Source of the DNA: a virus
IMG/VR virus record: IMGVR_UViG_3300020469_000163
Coordinates: 1 to 31,276 of that record
Direction: 5' to 3' (one strand)
Length of the DNA: 31,276 bases
This document shows, piece after piece, positions 25,025 through 30,803 of the stretch (positions are counted from its first letter, which is position 1; the number at the start of each line of letters is the position of its first letter). The position numbers were made by a program, and so were the translations under genes. The notes below the pieces were generated by a model. The model was not told the DNA's origin and ran no database searches. It saw only the letters and a list, made by a program, of their open reading frames with translations.

Positions 25025-26257
25025 ATGAACAGGATGACAGAATCAAAATTGGAAAACTTGCACAAAGGCCTCAGCGTATCCAAGCGCATCAATTGTGGCT
25101 TCAACCTCTACGTCCAAGTATCACCGAAGGGCGCCAAGAGTTTTATCTACAGAAAACGTGTCGGTCAGGCCGCCTATCAGCGAGGCCTCGGTGTCTGGCC
25201 AACGATAGCGGTAGACGTTGCCTACGCCAAGGCGCTCGAATACAACCAGCTATTGGCGTCAGGTGAGCACCTGCCCACGGCGATAAAAAAATCAGTCGCC
25301 CAAGGCCTGACTTGGATCGAGGCAGCAAAGAAATATCTGGAGCAACGCAAAGATATTTCTGCCGACCGGGTTAAAGCAATTTACAAGCGTGTCATTACCG
25401 ACATGACCGACGAGTTCAACAACCGTCCTATCATGGCGGTCGACAAGTCACACATTAAGGAAGCAATCTTACCATTCTGGGATATGCCTACTGCTAAGGA
25501 GCGCCTAAGCAACATTCAAGCGGTCTGGTACTTCGGTGTATCTGAGATCGACGTGGACGTGCCGGTCTCAAGCAAAATGGACGAGATCAAATCGACCCTG
25601 CCTAAGAACGCCAAGCGCGAGAAGGTCCACTACGGACAGCTATCATTTGCCGACTTGCAAAAGTGGCTCGCAGGTTTGGCTGGCAATAACACAATGCCTC
25701 AGCGCGACAAGGTAGCGGCTGAAGTTATTCTTCTAACCAACAAACGCCCATCTGAAATCTTGTTGGGTGAGTGGCATGAGATCGATTTTGACAACGCCAC
25801 ATGGACCATCCCGTCAGAGCGTTTAAAGATGGGCGGCGGCGACCATGTCATGCCGTTGAGCTCCCGGGTTATCGAGTTGCTAAAAGCTTGGCGCCAAAAT
25901 CCAGACAGTATCCGTCAGCATGTAAAAGGCGATTTTATTTTCCCTGCAAAAGGTAAAAAAGGTCACACGACTGCCGTTACCTTAAACAATCAGTTGGATA
26001 AATTTTATCCGCTAGGCACTGCTACGAATGGCGGTAAGGCCGTCGTCCATGGAACGGCGAGAGGCACGTTTAAAACTTGGTCGAAAGATCAGCTCGACGC
26101 CAATGAGAAGTATGTTTATGAGAATGACGCAGTGGAGCTACAGTTGGCTCACGCAGTCGGCAATGAAGTTGAGCGAGCATACAACACGGCTAATGGAATG
26201 ACGATGCGTCGTAAGCTTGTGGAAGACTATTCAGTGGCAGCCCGGGCGCTTTGTTAA
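25025..26257 (+). CDS. int: Tyrosine recombinase / phage integrase (P4 type)
   Basis: A 410-residue integrase for site-specific recombination between attP and attB. The N-terminal domain resembles the DUF4102 arm-binding fold of P4-type integrases (GFNLYVQVSPKGAKSFIYRK). The catalytic set is complete: R241 (TNKRPSEIL), K268 (RLKMGGG), H342 and R346 (VHGTARGTFKTW), H376 (LAHAVGNEVERAYN) and nucleophile Y386. I chose ATG 25025 because GGAG at 25014-25017 is ideally placed; the longer frame from 24959 adds 22 residues coded by the repeat region and is unlikely. Its last 4 bases overlap the convergent excisionase gene. Confidence 0.9.
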   Translation: MNRMTESKLENLHKGLSVSKRINCGFNLYVQVSPKGAKSFIYRKRVGQAAYQRGLGVWPTIAVDVAYAKALEYNQLLASGEHLPTAIKKSVAQGLTWIEAAKKYLEQRKDISADRVKAIYKRVITDMTDEFNNRPIMAVDKSHIKEAILPFWDMPTAKERLSNIQAVWYFGVSEIDVDVPVSSKMDEIKSTLPKNAKREKVHYGQLSFADLQKWLAGLAGNNTMPQRDKVAAEVILLTNKRPSEILLGEWHEIDFDNATWTIPSERLKMGGGDHVMPLSSRVIELLKAWRQNPDSIRQHVKGDFIFPAKGKKGHTTAVTLNNQLDKFYPLGTATNGGKAVVHGTARGTFKTWSKDQLDANEKYVYENDAVELQLAHAVGNEVERAYNTANGMTMRRKLVEDYSVAARALC

Positions 26258-26436
26258 GCGCCTTCGCCCCGCCGTATCAATCTAGATATTTCCTTGGGTC
26301 GCCAGAAACGGCGGCCCCCTCTTTTTTCGCCCTCGGGATACTTGCCATCCTTCATGCCTTTATACCAGTGAGCCCGGGAGACAGGATACCGGCGCAACAC
26401 TTCTTTCAAGTCGTACAGCTGGTCATCATTAATCAT
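26254..26436 (-). CDS. AlpA/MerR-like excisionase or transcription regulator
   Basis: A 60-residue protein (MINDDQLYDLKEVLRRYPVS) with the small winged helix-turn-helix layout of AlpA-type phage regulators and excisionases: an N-terminal DLKEVLRRYPVSRAHWYKGM helix-turn-helix, a short wing (GEKRGGRRFWRPKEI) and a final Arg-rich helix. It converges on the integrase gene with a 4-base overlap of the coding ends. It likely assists excision or controls integrase expression. AGGTAAAT precedes the ATG. Confidence 0.78.
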   Translation of the reverse strand: MINDDQLYDLKEVLRRYPVSRAHWYKGMKDGKYPEGEKRGGRRFWRPKEISRLIRRGEGA

Positions 26437-26713
26437 ATTTACCTCGTCCCTTCGTCCATTTTCTCGCCGCGTAATGTCTCACGGGTGGTCTTGCAGGCTT
26501 GAACCAGCGTAGGTGATATTGGCGAGCTTTGTACGGCTTAGGGTTATTTTCAATCAATAGATCAAACCCCACACCGTCACTGCTACGCCGCTGACACATG
26601 GCAACCTCACCGGCGTCATACTTATGCTTAAATTTTTCAATCGATTGGGTCGGGTCAGTCGGAACCCAACCAGCGCCGGCACGTTCTTGATATCCAATTT
26701 TAATCCATGTCAT
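26429..26713 (-). CDS. Hypothetical early protein, 94 aa
   Basis: A 94-residue basic protein starting MTWIKIGYQERAGAGWVPTD, with a WVPTDP turn region, CQRRSSDGVGFDLLIENNP and an aromatic/basic tail (HLRWFKPARPPVRHYAARKW). It overlaps the excisionase gene start by 8 bases and its upstream neighbour by 4. No family recognised. It lies in the leftward early operon. Confidence 0.62.
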   Translation of the reverse strand: MTWIKIGYQERAGAGWVPTDPTQSIEKFKHKYDAGEVAMCQRRSSDGVGFDLLIENNPKPYKARQYHLRWFKPARPPVRHYAARKWTKGRGKYD

Positions 26714-26922
26714 TGGTCAGGTTTCTCCCGGGGTGGCGGTGGGGTCCAGACACACTGCATATTCTGAACGCCAAAGCCGGCGTCTAGCAGCTCCTGTGGC
26801 AACGCGGATAGCTGGTGCATCATCATGCTGTAGCAGTCAGACCTACTCTCAAATGCGCCAGCGCTCTCGATTGGTATAAACCATAGGTTAGCGAAAATAA
26901 CGGTTATGTGTGCCTTAAACAT
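26710..26922 (-). CDS. Small hypothetical protein with a hydrophobic N-terminus
   Basis: A 70-residue protein starting MFKAHITVIFANLWFIPIES and ending in a Pro-rich tail (CVWTPPPPREKPDQ). ATG 26922 is chosen because AGGTGACA lies right before it; an upstream in-frame ATG at 26946 is less well supported. The first 22 or so residues could be a signal peptide or anchor, and two Cys residues (SDCYSM, MQCVW) could form a disulfide. It overlaps the end of the upstream gene by 8 bases. Function unknown. Confidence 0.55.
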   Translation of the reverse strand: MFKAHITVIFANLWFIPIESAGAFESRSDCYSMMMHQLSALPQELLDAGFGVQNMQCVWTPPPPREKPDQ

Positions 26923-27136
26923 TGTCACCTCGCCGGTATGTCTCAAGACATCCCTTGGTAAATTCCTTCGCCTGTTCCTTGCTCATCTCGAGCCGCCTGA
27001 CACAAATCGTTTCCTTACCGGCCTTTTCCATCATTACCAGACAAAACTTGTCGTCGATCCACGTTGAGAAAACGTCGTGAATCCTATCCCCGGGTTTTTG
27101 GTCCTCGTAGGATTTTCCAAAATCAATTAATCGCAT
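26915..27136 (-). CDS. Hypothetical early protein, 73 aa
   Basis: A 73-residue charged protein starting MRLIDFGKSYEDQKPGDRIH, with a strand region (FSTWIDDKFCLVMMEKAGKE) and a helical C-terminus (EMSKEQAKEFTKGCLETYRR). It overlaps both neighbours by a few bases (8 to 10). No family recognised; part of the leftward early operon. Confidence 0.6.
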   Translation of the reverse strand: MRLIDFGKSYEDQKPGDRIHDVFSTWIDDKFCLVMMEKAGKETICVRRLEMSKEQAKEFTKGCLETYRRGDNV

Positions 27137-27324
27137 GTGTATGATTCCATCTCTTTACGATTTTCTAGCCGGCGATAAATGGACAGCATCTCCACCGACA
27201 GTTTTAATAATTCATTGGGTTGCAGATGGACCGCGAATAATGGCTCAGGATCTCGCGGGTGATACACCCGGAACTCGGGGCCGTCGTCACCATCGAAAAT
27301 AATTACACGTCGATACTTGTCCAT
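27127..27324 (-). CDS. Hypothetical early protein, 65 aa
   Basis: A 65-residue protein, MDKYRRVIIFDGDDGPEFRV with a short beta-like first half and a helical second half (QPNELLKLSVEMLSIYRRLE). AAGGAG before the ATG is a strong ribosome binding site. It begins the lower leftward gene group, just past a candidate terminator. Unknown function. Confidence 0.62.
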   Translation of the reverse strand: MDKYRRVIIFDGDDGPEFRVYHPRDPEPLFAVHLQPNELLKLSVEMLSIYRRLENRKEMESYTCD

Positions 27325-27345
27325 CTGCTCTCCTTAAATAAAGAA

Positions 27346-27385
27346 CCCCGGGCGCATGTCACTGCCGCTATAAAGCTGCCCGGGG
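27346..27385 (-). terminator. Candidate Rho-independent terminator between two early gene groups
   Basis: CCCCGGGC (27346-27353) pairs perfectly with GCCCGGGG (27378-27385); on the minus strand the stem is followed by TTCTTTATTT. The 24-base loop is long and the U run is broken, so termination may be partial. It lies between the ssDNA-binding-like gene and the downstream small genes. Confidence 0.5.
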
Positions 27386-27407
27386 CTATCCCCACCACGG
27401 GAATCTC

Positions 27408-27986
27408 TTAGCCAAAGTCGCCGTCGTCTTCCTTCGTCATGTCGAGGACAGGCGTCTCGTCAAATGCGCTGGGTCGATCGACCACCTTGCATGTGTAAGC
27501 CGGGACAGGATTGTTGTTGGTCCCGACTTTCTCAACGCCGGTAACCGACATTTCAATTGCCTTCTTGCCACGATCGGCCTCGGGGATCTTTTGCAGTTCG
27601 CGCCCTAGGTTAATGAGCTGGCGAAAGACGGTTGTCTGGTCAGCGTTCCAGTCAAGGACGCCAGTCGTCACGCCGCCCCAGTCTTTCGCGTAGACCTTGA
27701 GAAAAAATGCCTTGGCCTCTAGGGCAGCAATTGTCCCGTCGCTTGATTTCGCCGGCATCCCCTCGGTAAAATCGACACGCTGGTCGTAGGGTTTATTCTT
27801 CCCGTTTGGCTGAGGGACCCAAGCTCGCCAACCATACTGGCTGGTCTTGGGATCAACGATAAACGTCTGAGGCAACTTGAGCTCGTTCTGCTCGCCGTTC
27901 ATTTTAACCCGAAGCTTGCCCGAGCTACCGTTCCAATTCAGCTCATCGAAAAAGCTGTTAGTCTGTAAAAAGTCATCAAAACTCAT
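27408..27986 (-). CDS. Putative ssDNA-binding protein with acidic C-terminal tail
   Basis: A 192-residue protein from ATG 27986 (AAAGGAAA upstream; an in-frame ATG at 28004 is less likely). The start MSFDDFLQTNSFFDELNW, a strand-rich body (FIVDPKTSQYGWRAWVPQPN) and an acidic tail (LDMTKEDDGDFG) resemble phage ssDNA-binding proteins, whose acidic tails recruit partner enzymes. It lies directly after a RecB-like nuclease gene, a usual recombination/replication pairing. The OB-fold is not provable by eye, so an alternative role in the same pathway is possible. Confidence 0.5.
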   Translation of the reverse strand: MSFDDFLQTNSFFDELNWNGSSGKLRVKMNGEQNELKLPQTFIVDPKTSQYGWRAWVPQPNGKNKPYDQRVDFTEGMPAKSSDGTIAALEAKAFFLKVYAKDWGGVTTGVLDWNADQTTVFRQLINLGRELQKIPEADRGKKAIEMSVTGVEKVGTNNNPVPAYTCKVVDRPSAFDETPVLDMTKEDDGDFG

Positions 27987-28016
27987 AGTGTATTTCCTTT
28001 TCAAATGGTCGTTGAT

Positions 28017-28856
28017 TTAATAGCCAAATAGTTTCTTGGCAGACTGCCGGGTGACCACGCCGTTCAGCCGAAAATGCGAATAATCTGGAATTATGTGCGC
28101 CGCGATCTCCATTGGATCGTTGCTCAATGTCAGGATCTTGCAGATGGCGCCAATGGTATGCTTGACCTCTTCAATCGACGTGGATGCATCCTCGAGCTCA
28201 TAGCTAAAGTGACGCGGCTCGATCGACTTGGCGCCTCGAGGCTTGCCATCTGGAAGTAGGACCAGCGTCTTAAATGTCTGGTTGGTATTGTGGGTGTAGA
28301 TCGCGCCCTGACGCATATATGAATCGACTTTGGTCTGCGACGGCTTTTGTCCTGGGGCCTTGGTGTCGATGATCAGGCCCTGCTCCTCGAATACAAAATC
28401 AGCGTACCCGGTAATCGGGATTGGCGACCAGTCGGCTTCATAGAAAATCGGGACCTGCGTTTTCGGCGTACCCAGATCTTTCATCTGGTTGTAGCCGGTT
28501 TTGATGCGCTGAGCTGTCTTGGTGCGAACACTCTTAACCTCAGCTGGGTCCTCAAATGACATGAAATCCATCAACGATTGTTGTTCTTCACCTTTATATA
28601 AAGGCCGATAGGTCAACCCAGATTCAATCGCCTCATCGACCGGCGTACCCGTGAGCGCCAACTCGACGCCCTTCTCGGTAGCGTTGCCAATGATGGCCGC
28701 AATGCCTACGGGGTCGCTAGGTAACTTGAGCGCCTTCATCAATCCCCTCGCGGGACTGTCGCGCCACATCTCCAAGGTACTGAAGGACCAAGCCTTAATC
28801 TCAAAGCGCTCTAGTGCTGCCTTGAGGCGTTTGTCTGTCGGGTCGAAATAAGCCAA
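28017..28856 (-). CDS. PD-(D/E)XK exonuclease (RecB/Cas4-like)
   Basis: A 279-residue protein of the RecB/Cas4 nuclease class. Motifs in order: WSFSTLEMWRDSPA near residue 23 (helix preceding the core), GNATEKGVE (E61, with Asn in place of the usual His), GYADFVF (D153), LIIDTKAP (D164-T-K166, the D/E-x-K pair) and YMRQGAIYT (Q183 and Y187, the Q-x-x-x-Y motif). The start is a TTG at 28856, with AAAGGA eight bases upstream and an in-frame TGA just before, so no longer form is possible. It probably processes DNA ends for recombination or replication with the next gene's ssDNA-binding-like product. Confidence 0.75.
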   Translation of the reverse strand: MAYFDPTDKRLKAALERFEIKAWSFSTLEMWRDSPARGLMKALKLPSDPVGIAAIIGNATEKGVELALTGTPVDEAIESGLTYRPLYKGEEQQSLMDFMSFEDPAEVKSVRTKTAQRIKTGYNQMKDLGTPKTQVPIFYEADWSPIPITGYADFVFEEQGLIIDTKAPGQKPSQTKVDSYMRQGAIYTHNTNQTFKTLVLLPDGKPRGAKSIEPRHFSYELEDASTSIEEVKHTIGAICKILTLSNDPMEIAAHIIPDYSHFRLNGVVTRQSAKKLFGY

Positions 28857-28884
28857 TAATCAATTCCTTTCTAGGTTTACAGGT

Positions 28885-28951
28885 GCAACTCTTCGCCGGT
28901 CTGAAATGTCACCTTTAACCCCCCAGCGTTTACCCGGTTGGGCAGAGTTGC
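28885..28951 (-). promoter_or_regulatory. Structured 5' leader of the nuclease operon
   Basis: The untranslated leader upstream of the nuclease gene contains a perfect 8-bp pairing (GCAACTCT at 28885-28892 with AGAGTTGC at 28944-28951) enclosing 51 bases with further GC-rich helices. It may be a structured RNA element or a decay/attenuation control site; no known riboswitch is recognised. Confidence 0.4.
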
Positions 28952-29003
28952 TCTTTGTTTCGCCGCGCCCTGTACACTGCGTGGAAGGAGGGGGGTGTCT
29001 CAA

Positions 29004-29012
29004 AATATAGCA
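29004..29012 (-). promoter_or_regulatory. Extended -10 promoter for the leftward nuclease operon
   Basis: On the minus strand the sequence reads TGCTATATT, an extended -10 (TGN plus TATATT, five of six consensus). No good -35 hexamer is seen 17 bases upstream, which extended -10 promoters can tolerate. Transcription would start near 28997 and give a leader of about 140 bases to the TTG start at 28856. Confidence 0.5.
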
Positions 29013-29055
29013 TAAAAACGTGTAATCTCGGAGTTAGTGGTTCAAAAAAAAGGGA

Positions 29056-29163
29056 CTAGTACGGTACGCCAAAGCCGACGGCGAACAGTAATATTAGCAA
29101 CGGAAACATGAATACGCAGACCATGCCGAGTACGTCGCAAATTAAAGTTTTCCAGAAGTTCAT
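29056..29163 (-). CDS. Tiny membrane protein, 35 aa
   Basis: A 35-residue hydrophobic protein starting MNFWKTLICDVLGMVCVFMF and continuing as one transmembrane helix (PLLILLFAVGFGVPY). GGGAG lies before the ATG with correct spacing, and the ATG overlaps the upstream stop (TAATG at 29163-29165). It is the last of three coupled tiny genes. Such mini-proteins in early phage operons often modulate host membrane functions, which is inference. Confidence 0.6.
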   Translation of the reverse strand: MNFWKTLICDVLGMVCVFMFPLLILLFAVGFGVPY

Positions 29164-29327
29164 TACTCGTCTCCCATGTAATTTTGTATGACAGAAAATT
29201 TACCCTTAAAGCCTTTCGACAAAAGATCTTCCACTCTGTCTATCAATATGCATTCAGCCTCGTCTCGGCTCGCTGCCTCAATCGTGTCAATAACATCAGC
29301 GGCTACGCTCACAGAATATTTGGGCAT
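29163..29327 (-). CDS. Small hypothetical protein, 54 aa
   Basis: A 54-residue protein starting MPKYSVSVAADVIDTIEAAS with DEAECILIDRVEDLL following, a helix-rich, acidic small protein with an antitoxin- or ferredoxin-like beta-alpha start. Its ATG overlaps the stop of the upstream gene, and its own stop overlaps the next ATG. AAGGAGAGAG is the ribosome binding site. No family recognised. Confidence 0.6.
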   Translation of the reverse strand: MPKYSVSVAADVIDTIEAASRDEAECILIDRVEDLLSKGFKGKFSVIQNYMGDE

Positions 29328-29557
29328 TAACTCTCTCCTTCCAAGTAACGCTTGATTAAAATGTCCCGGAGCTGGCGCTGAGATAATCGTTCCACGCCGA
29401 GCTCCTTCCCCATGATGCGAATGGCAATGTCCACAGGCCGCTCGCCGCGTTTCTTCGCCTGAGTGATTGTCATGGTGCGCGATTGTTTGGCGCGAGACTC
29501 AGGGGTGCGAGATATAATTGGCTCCTCGCTTGCCGTGTCGTTTAGTAAGTCCATCAT
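29327..29557 (-). CDS. Hypothetical basic early protein, 76 aa
   Basis: A 76-residue protein starting MMDLLNDTASEEPIISRTPE. The second half is basic and helical (TITQAKKRGERPVDIAIRIM and GVERLSQRQLRDILIKRYLE), compatible with a DNA- or RNA-binding helix-turn-helix but not assignable. AGGAG precedes ATG 29557; the second ATG at 29554 is an alternative. It heads a three-gene tiny operon with overlapping ends. Confidence 0.6.
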   Translation of the reverse strand: MMDLLNDTASEEPIISRTPESRAKQSRTMTITQAKKRGERPVDIAIRIMGKELGVERLSQRQLRDILIKRYLEGES

Positions 29558-29644
29558 CCTATTTCTCCTAGTTATGATTCGTGATAATCGTGCAGATTCG
29601 GGATTGTCGAATTAAAAAAAACAACCCCCGTTTAACGCCGATAA

Positions 29645-30127
29645 TTAAGCGACGTTTTTAAGCTGACTATTTATAATTTTATTAACGTTGGGTAACCCTC
29701 CAGCGATGTGCTGAATCTCTTGACGAGCTTTAATAATATACTTGTCATTATCCTCTAAACAGAGAAGTGCCGCTCGGGCATTTTCAGTGTGCGAGCACCT
29801 AGCCAAATAATCTGTAGTACACACCGTCGCTATCAAATGAGGGTTCATATCATCCAACGCTTCATAAAATTCATCCATAAATTCGTCGTTGAAAAATTTA
29901 TTCGGGCGTTTAGGGTCACACTCAAAACCGCTTGCAACAATAAACTCACCGTGCTCTGGCGTTTTGTAAATTCCTCGAAACCGTCTAAAATTTTGGTACT
30001 TTAAAACCTCTAAACGATTGTTGATTTTTTTGTGCATTTCCTCAAGGCTTAGATCGCCACTAGGTCTTAGTTTGTATAGCAAAACACTGGTTGTGTTTGC
30101 TATGTCTTCGCTCAAGTACTCTTTCAT
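29645..30127 (-). CDS. Hypothetical early protein, 160 aa
   Basis: A 160-residue protein starting MKEYLSEDIANTTSVLLYKL, charged and mostly helical with a beta-rich middle (FRGIYKTPEHGEFIVASGFE). It carries two Cys near CTTDYLARCSH. GGAAAGGAAAAG is the ribosome binding site. It lies directly downstream of the repressor gene in the same orientation and may share its transcript. Its composition is more A+T-rich than the structural genes. No family recognised. Confidence 0.62.
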   Translation of the reverse strand: MKEYLSEDIANTTSVLLYKLRPSGDLSLEEMHKKINNRLEVLKYQNFRRFRGIYKTPEHGEFIVASGFECDPKRPNKFFNDEFMDEFYEALDDMNPHLIATVCTTDYLARCSHTENARAALLCLEDNDKYIIKARQEIQHIAGGLPNVNKIINSQLKNVA

Positions 30128-30160
30128 TCAACTTTTCCTTTCCAGCTTAACTGCGCCCAA

Positions 30161-30448
30161 TCAACGCAGATTAAAATAGATGCTGTTATCAATAATTTCT
30201 AATGTCTGTTTCGGCACGTCGCCACGTTCACCAGCGACGAGCCAGCCAACGCTTACCCTAAAATGTTTCGCAAGAGCCATGAGCTGATGCGTGTATACTC
30301 GCTTTCGACACTGTTCTATGTCGCCGTAGGAATTAATTGACCAACCGAGACTGGCTGCAACATCTTCTTGCCGCCAGCCATGGTAAGTTCTTAGCGCTTT
30401 AATCCTAGCGGCGAGTGCAATGCGCTCGGGTGATACCGCTTTCCCCAT
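30161..30448 (-). CDS. XRE-family helix-turn-helix repressor
   Basis: A 95-residue protein with a classic HTH_XRE domain, residues about 12-68: RIKALRTYHGWRQEDVAASL, then GWSINSYGDIEQCRKRVYTH and LMALAKHFRVSVGWLVAGE. This is the layout of Cro/CI-like phage repressors, without the long C-terminal dimerisation/cleavage domain of lambda CI. It is divergent from a rightward early operon, with a likely operator region between them. It probably maintains lysogeny or times early expression. Confidence 0.85.
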   Translation of the reverse strand: MGKAVSPERIALAARIKALRTYHGWRQEDVAASLGWSINSYGDIEQCRKRVYTHQLMALAKHFRVSVGWLVAGERGDVPKQTLEIIDNSIYFNLR

Positions 30449-30485
30449 TGTCTAATAATCTCCAATCAATTTTCATCCTGTCTGC

Positions 30486-30515
30486 ACGATAATTTTGAAA
30501 ACGTCACATTGTCAA
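30486..30515 (-). promoter_or_regulatory. Promoter for the repressor (minus strand)
   Basis: On the minus strand: TTGACA (30515-30510), an 18-base spacer, then TATCGT (30491-30486; four of six -10 positions). It lies about 40 bases before the repressor start. A TCTGCACGAT site at 30481-30490 overlaps the -10 and recurs in inverted orientation at 29587-29596. Confidence 0.5.
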
Positions 30516-30526
30516 CAAAAAAGTTA

Positions 30527-30554
30527 TTGACTGTAAAAACCCCAACGATCTAGA
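30527..30554 (+). promoter_or_regulatory. Candidate rightward early promoter
   Basis: TTGACT (30527-30532) with a weak -10 (TCTAGA, 30549-30554) 16 bases on. The -35 hexamers of the two divergent promoters are back to back (11 bases apart), as in lysis/lysogeny switches. The -10 match is poor, so it may need activation. Confidence 0.4.
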
Positions 30555-30565
30555 GATGGAGAGTG

Positions 30566-30582
30566 CTCCGAGATTATCGGAG
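30566..30582. promoter_or_regulatory. Palindromic operator candidate
   Basis: CTCCGA, five bases, TCGGAG: a perfect 6-bp inverted repeat just downstream of the rightward promoter. Its size and position suit a dimeric XRE repressor. Confidence 0.5.
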
Positions 30583-30607
30583 TTGGATGATACATTTTGG
30601 AGGTGAT

Positions 30608-30793
30608 ATGAATAACGGCATTCCTATACTGCTCGCGGATTTTCTCCAAGTCTGCTCGAGCGGTGCTCCCCGGCGGCATCATCCCCGTCGGGGGGCTTTT
30701 ATGCCAATCCAACAATTTTCAAACCTCGCCGTTCTCCTCCTTGGCGGCGACACACTGGCGCGGCGAATCGTAAATCGCCGCGTCCTTTTTTAA
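30608..30793 (+). CDS. Leader ORF containing a terminator, 61 aa (uncertain)
   Basis: A 61-codon ORF with a near-perfect ribosome binding site (GGAGGTGAT) right before the ATG, starting MNNGIPILLADFLQVCSSGA. The coding sequence includes a complete intrinsic terminator (30665-30700), and its TAA stop lies in the T run of a second one. The product is basic in its middle and unlike any family I know, so it may be a leader peptide whose translation controls read-through into the next gene. It may also be a chance ORF. Confidence 0.4.
   Translation: MNNGIPILLADFLQVCSSGAPRRHHPRRGAFMPIQQFSNLAVLLLGGDTLARRIVNRRVLF
30665..30700 (+). terminator. Intrinsic terminator 1 in the early leader
   Basis: A 12-bp stem with two G.U pairs: GCTCCCCGGCGG (30665-30676) with CCGTCGGGGGGC (30685-30696), an 8-base loop and four T. 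It lies inside the leader ORF. Confidence 0.75.
30757..30791 (+). terminator. Intrinsic terminator 2 in the early leader
   Basis: A 10-bp stem with one G.U pair: GGCGCGGCGA (30757-30766) with TCGCCGCGTC (30775-30784), an 8-base loop and a C plus six T. It ends right at the ribosome binding site (AAGGAGA) of the resolvase-like gene. Confidence 0.85.
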
Positions 30794-30803
30794 GGAGAAT
30801 CAC

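Noticed and set aside
24992-29604. AGATTCGGGAT 11-mer shared by 24992-25002 and 29594-29604 as an att-site pair
   Set aside because: Shared 11-mers are expected by chance in 31 kb, and the copies do not bound a sensible element. The 25000 copy is explained by the hairpin there.
29605-29640. Terminator after the 160-aa early gene (T run on the minus strand)
   Set aside because: A T run is present, but no stable stem precedes it.
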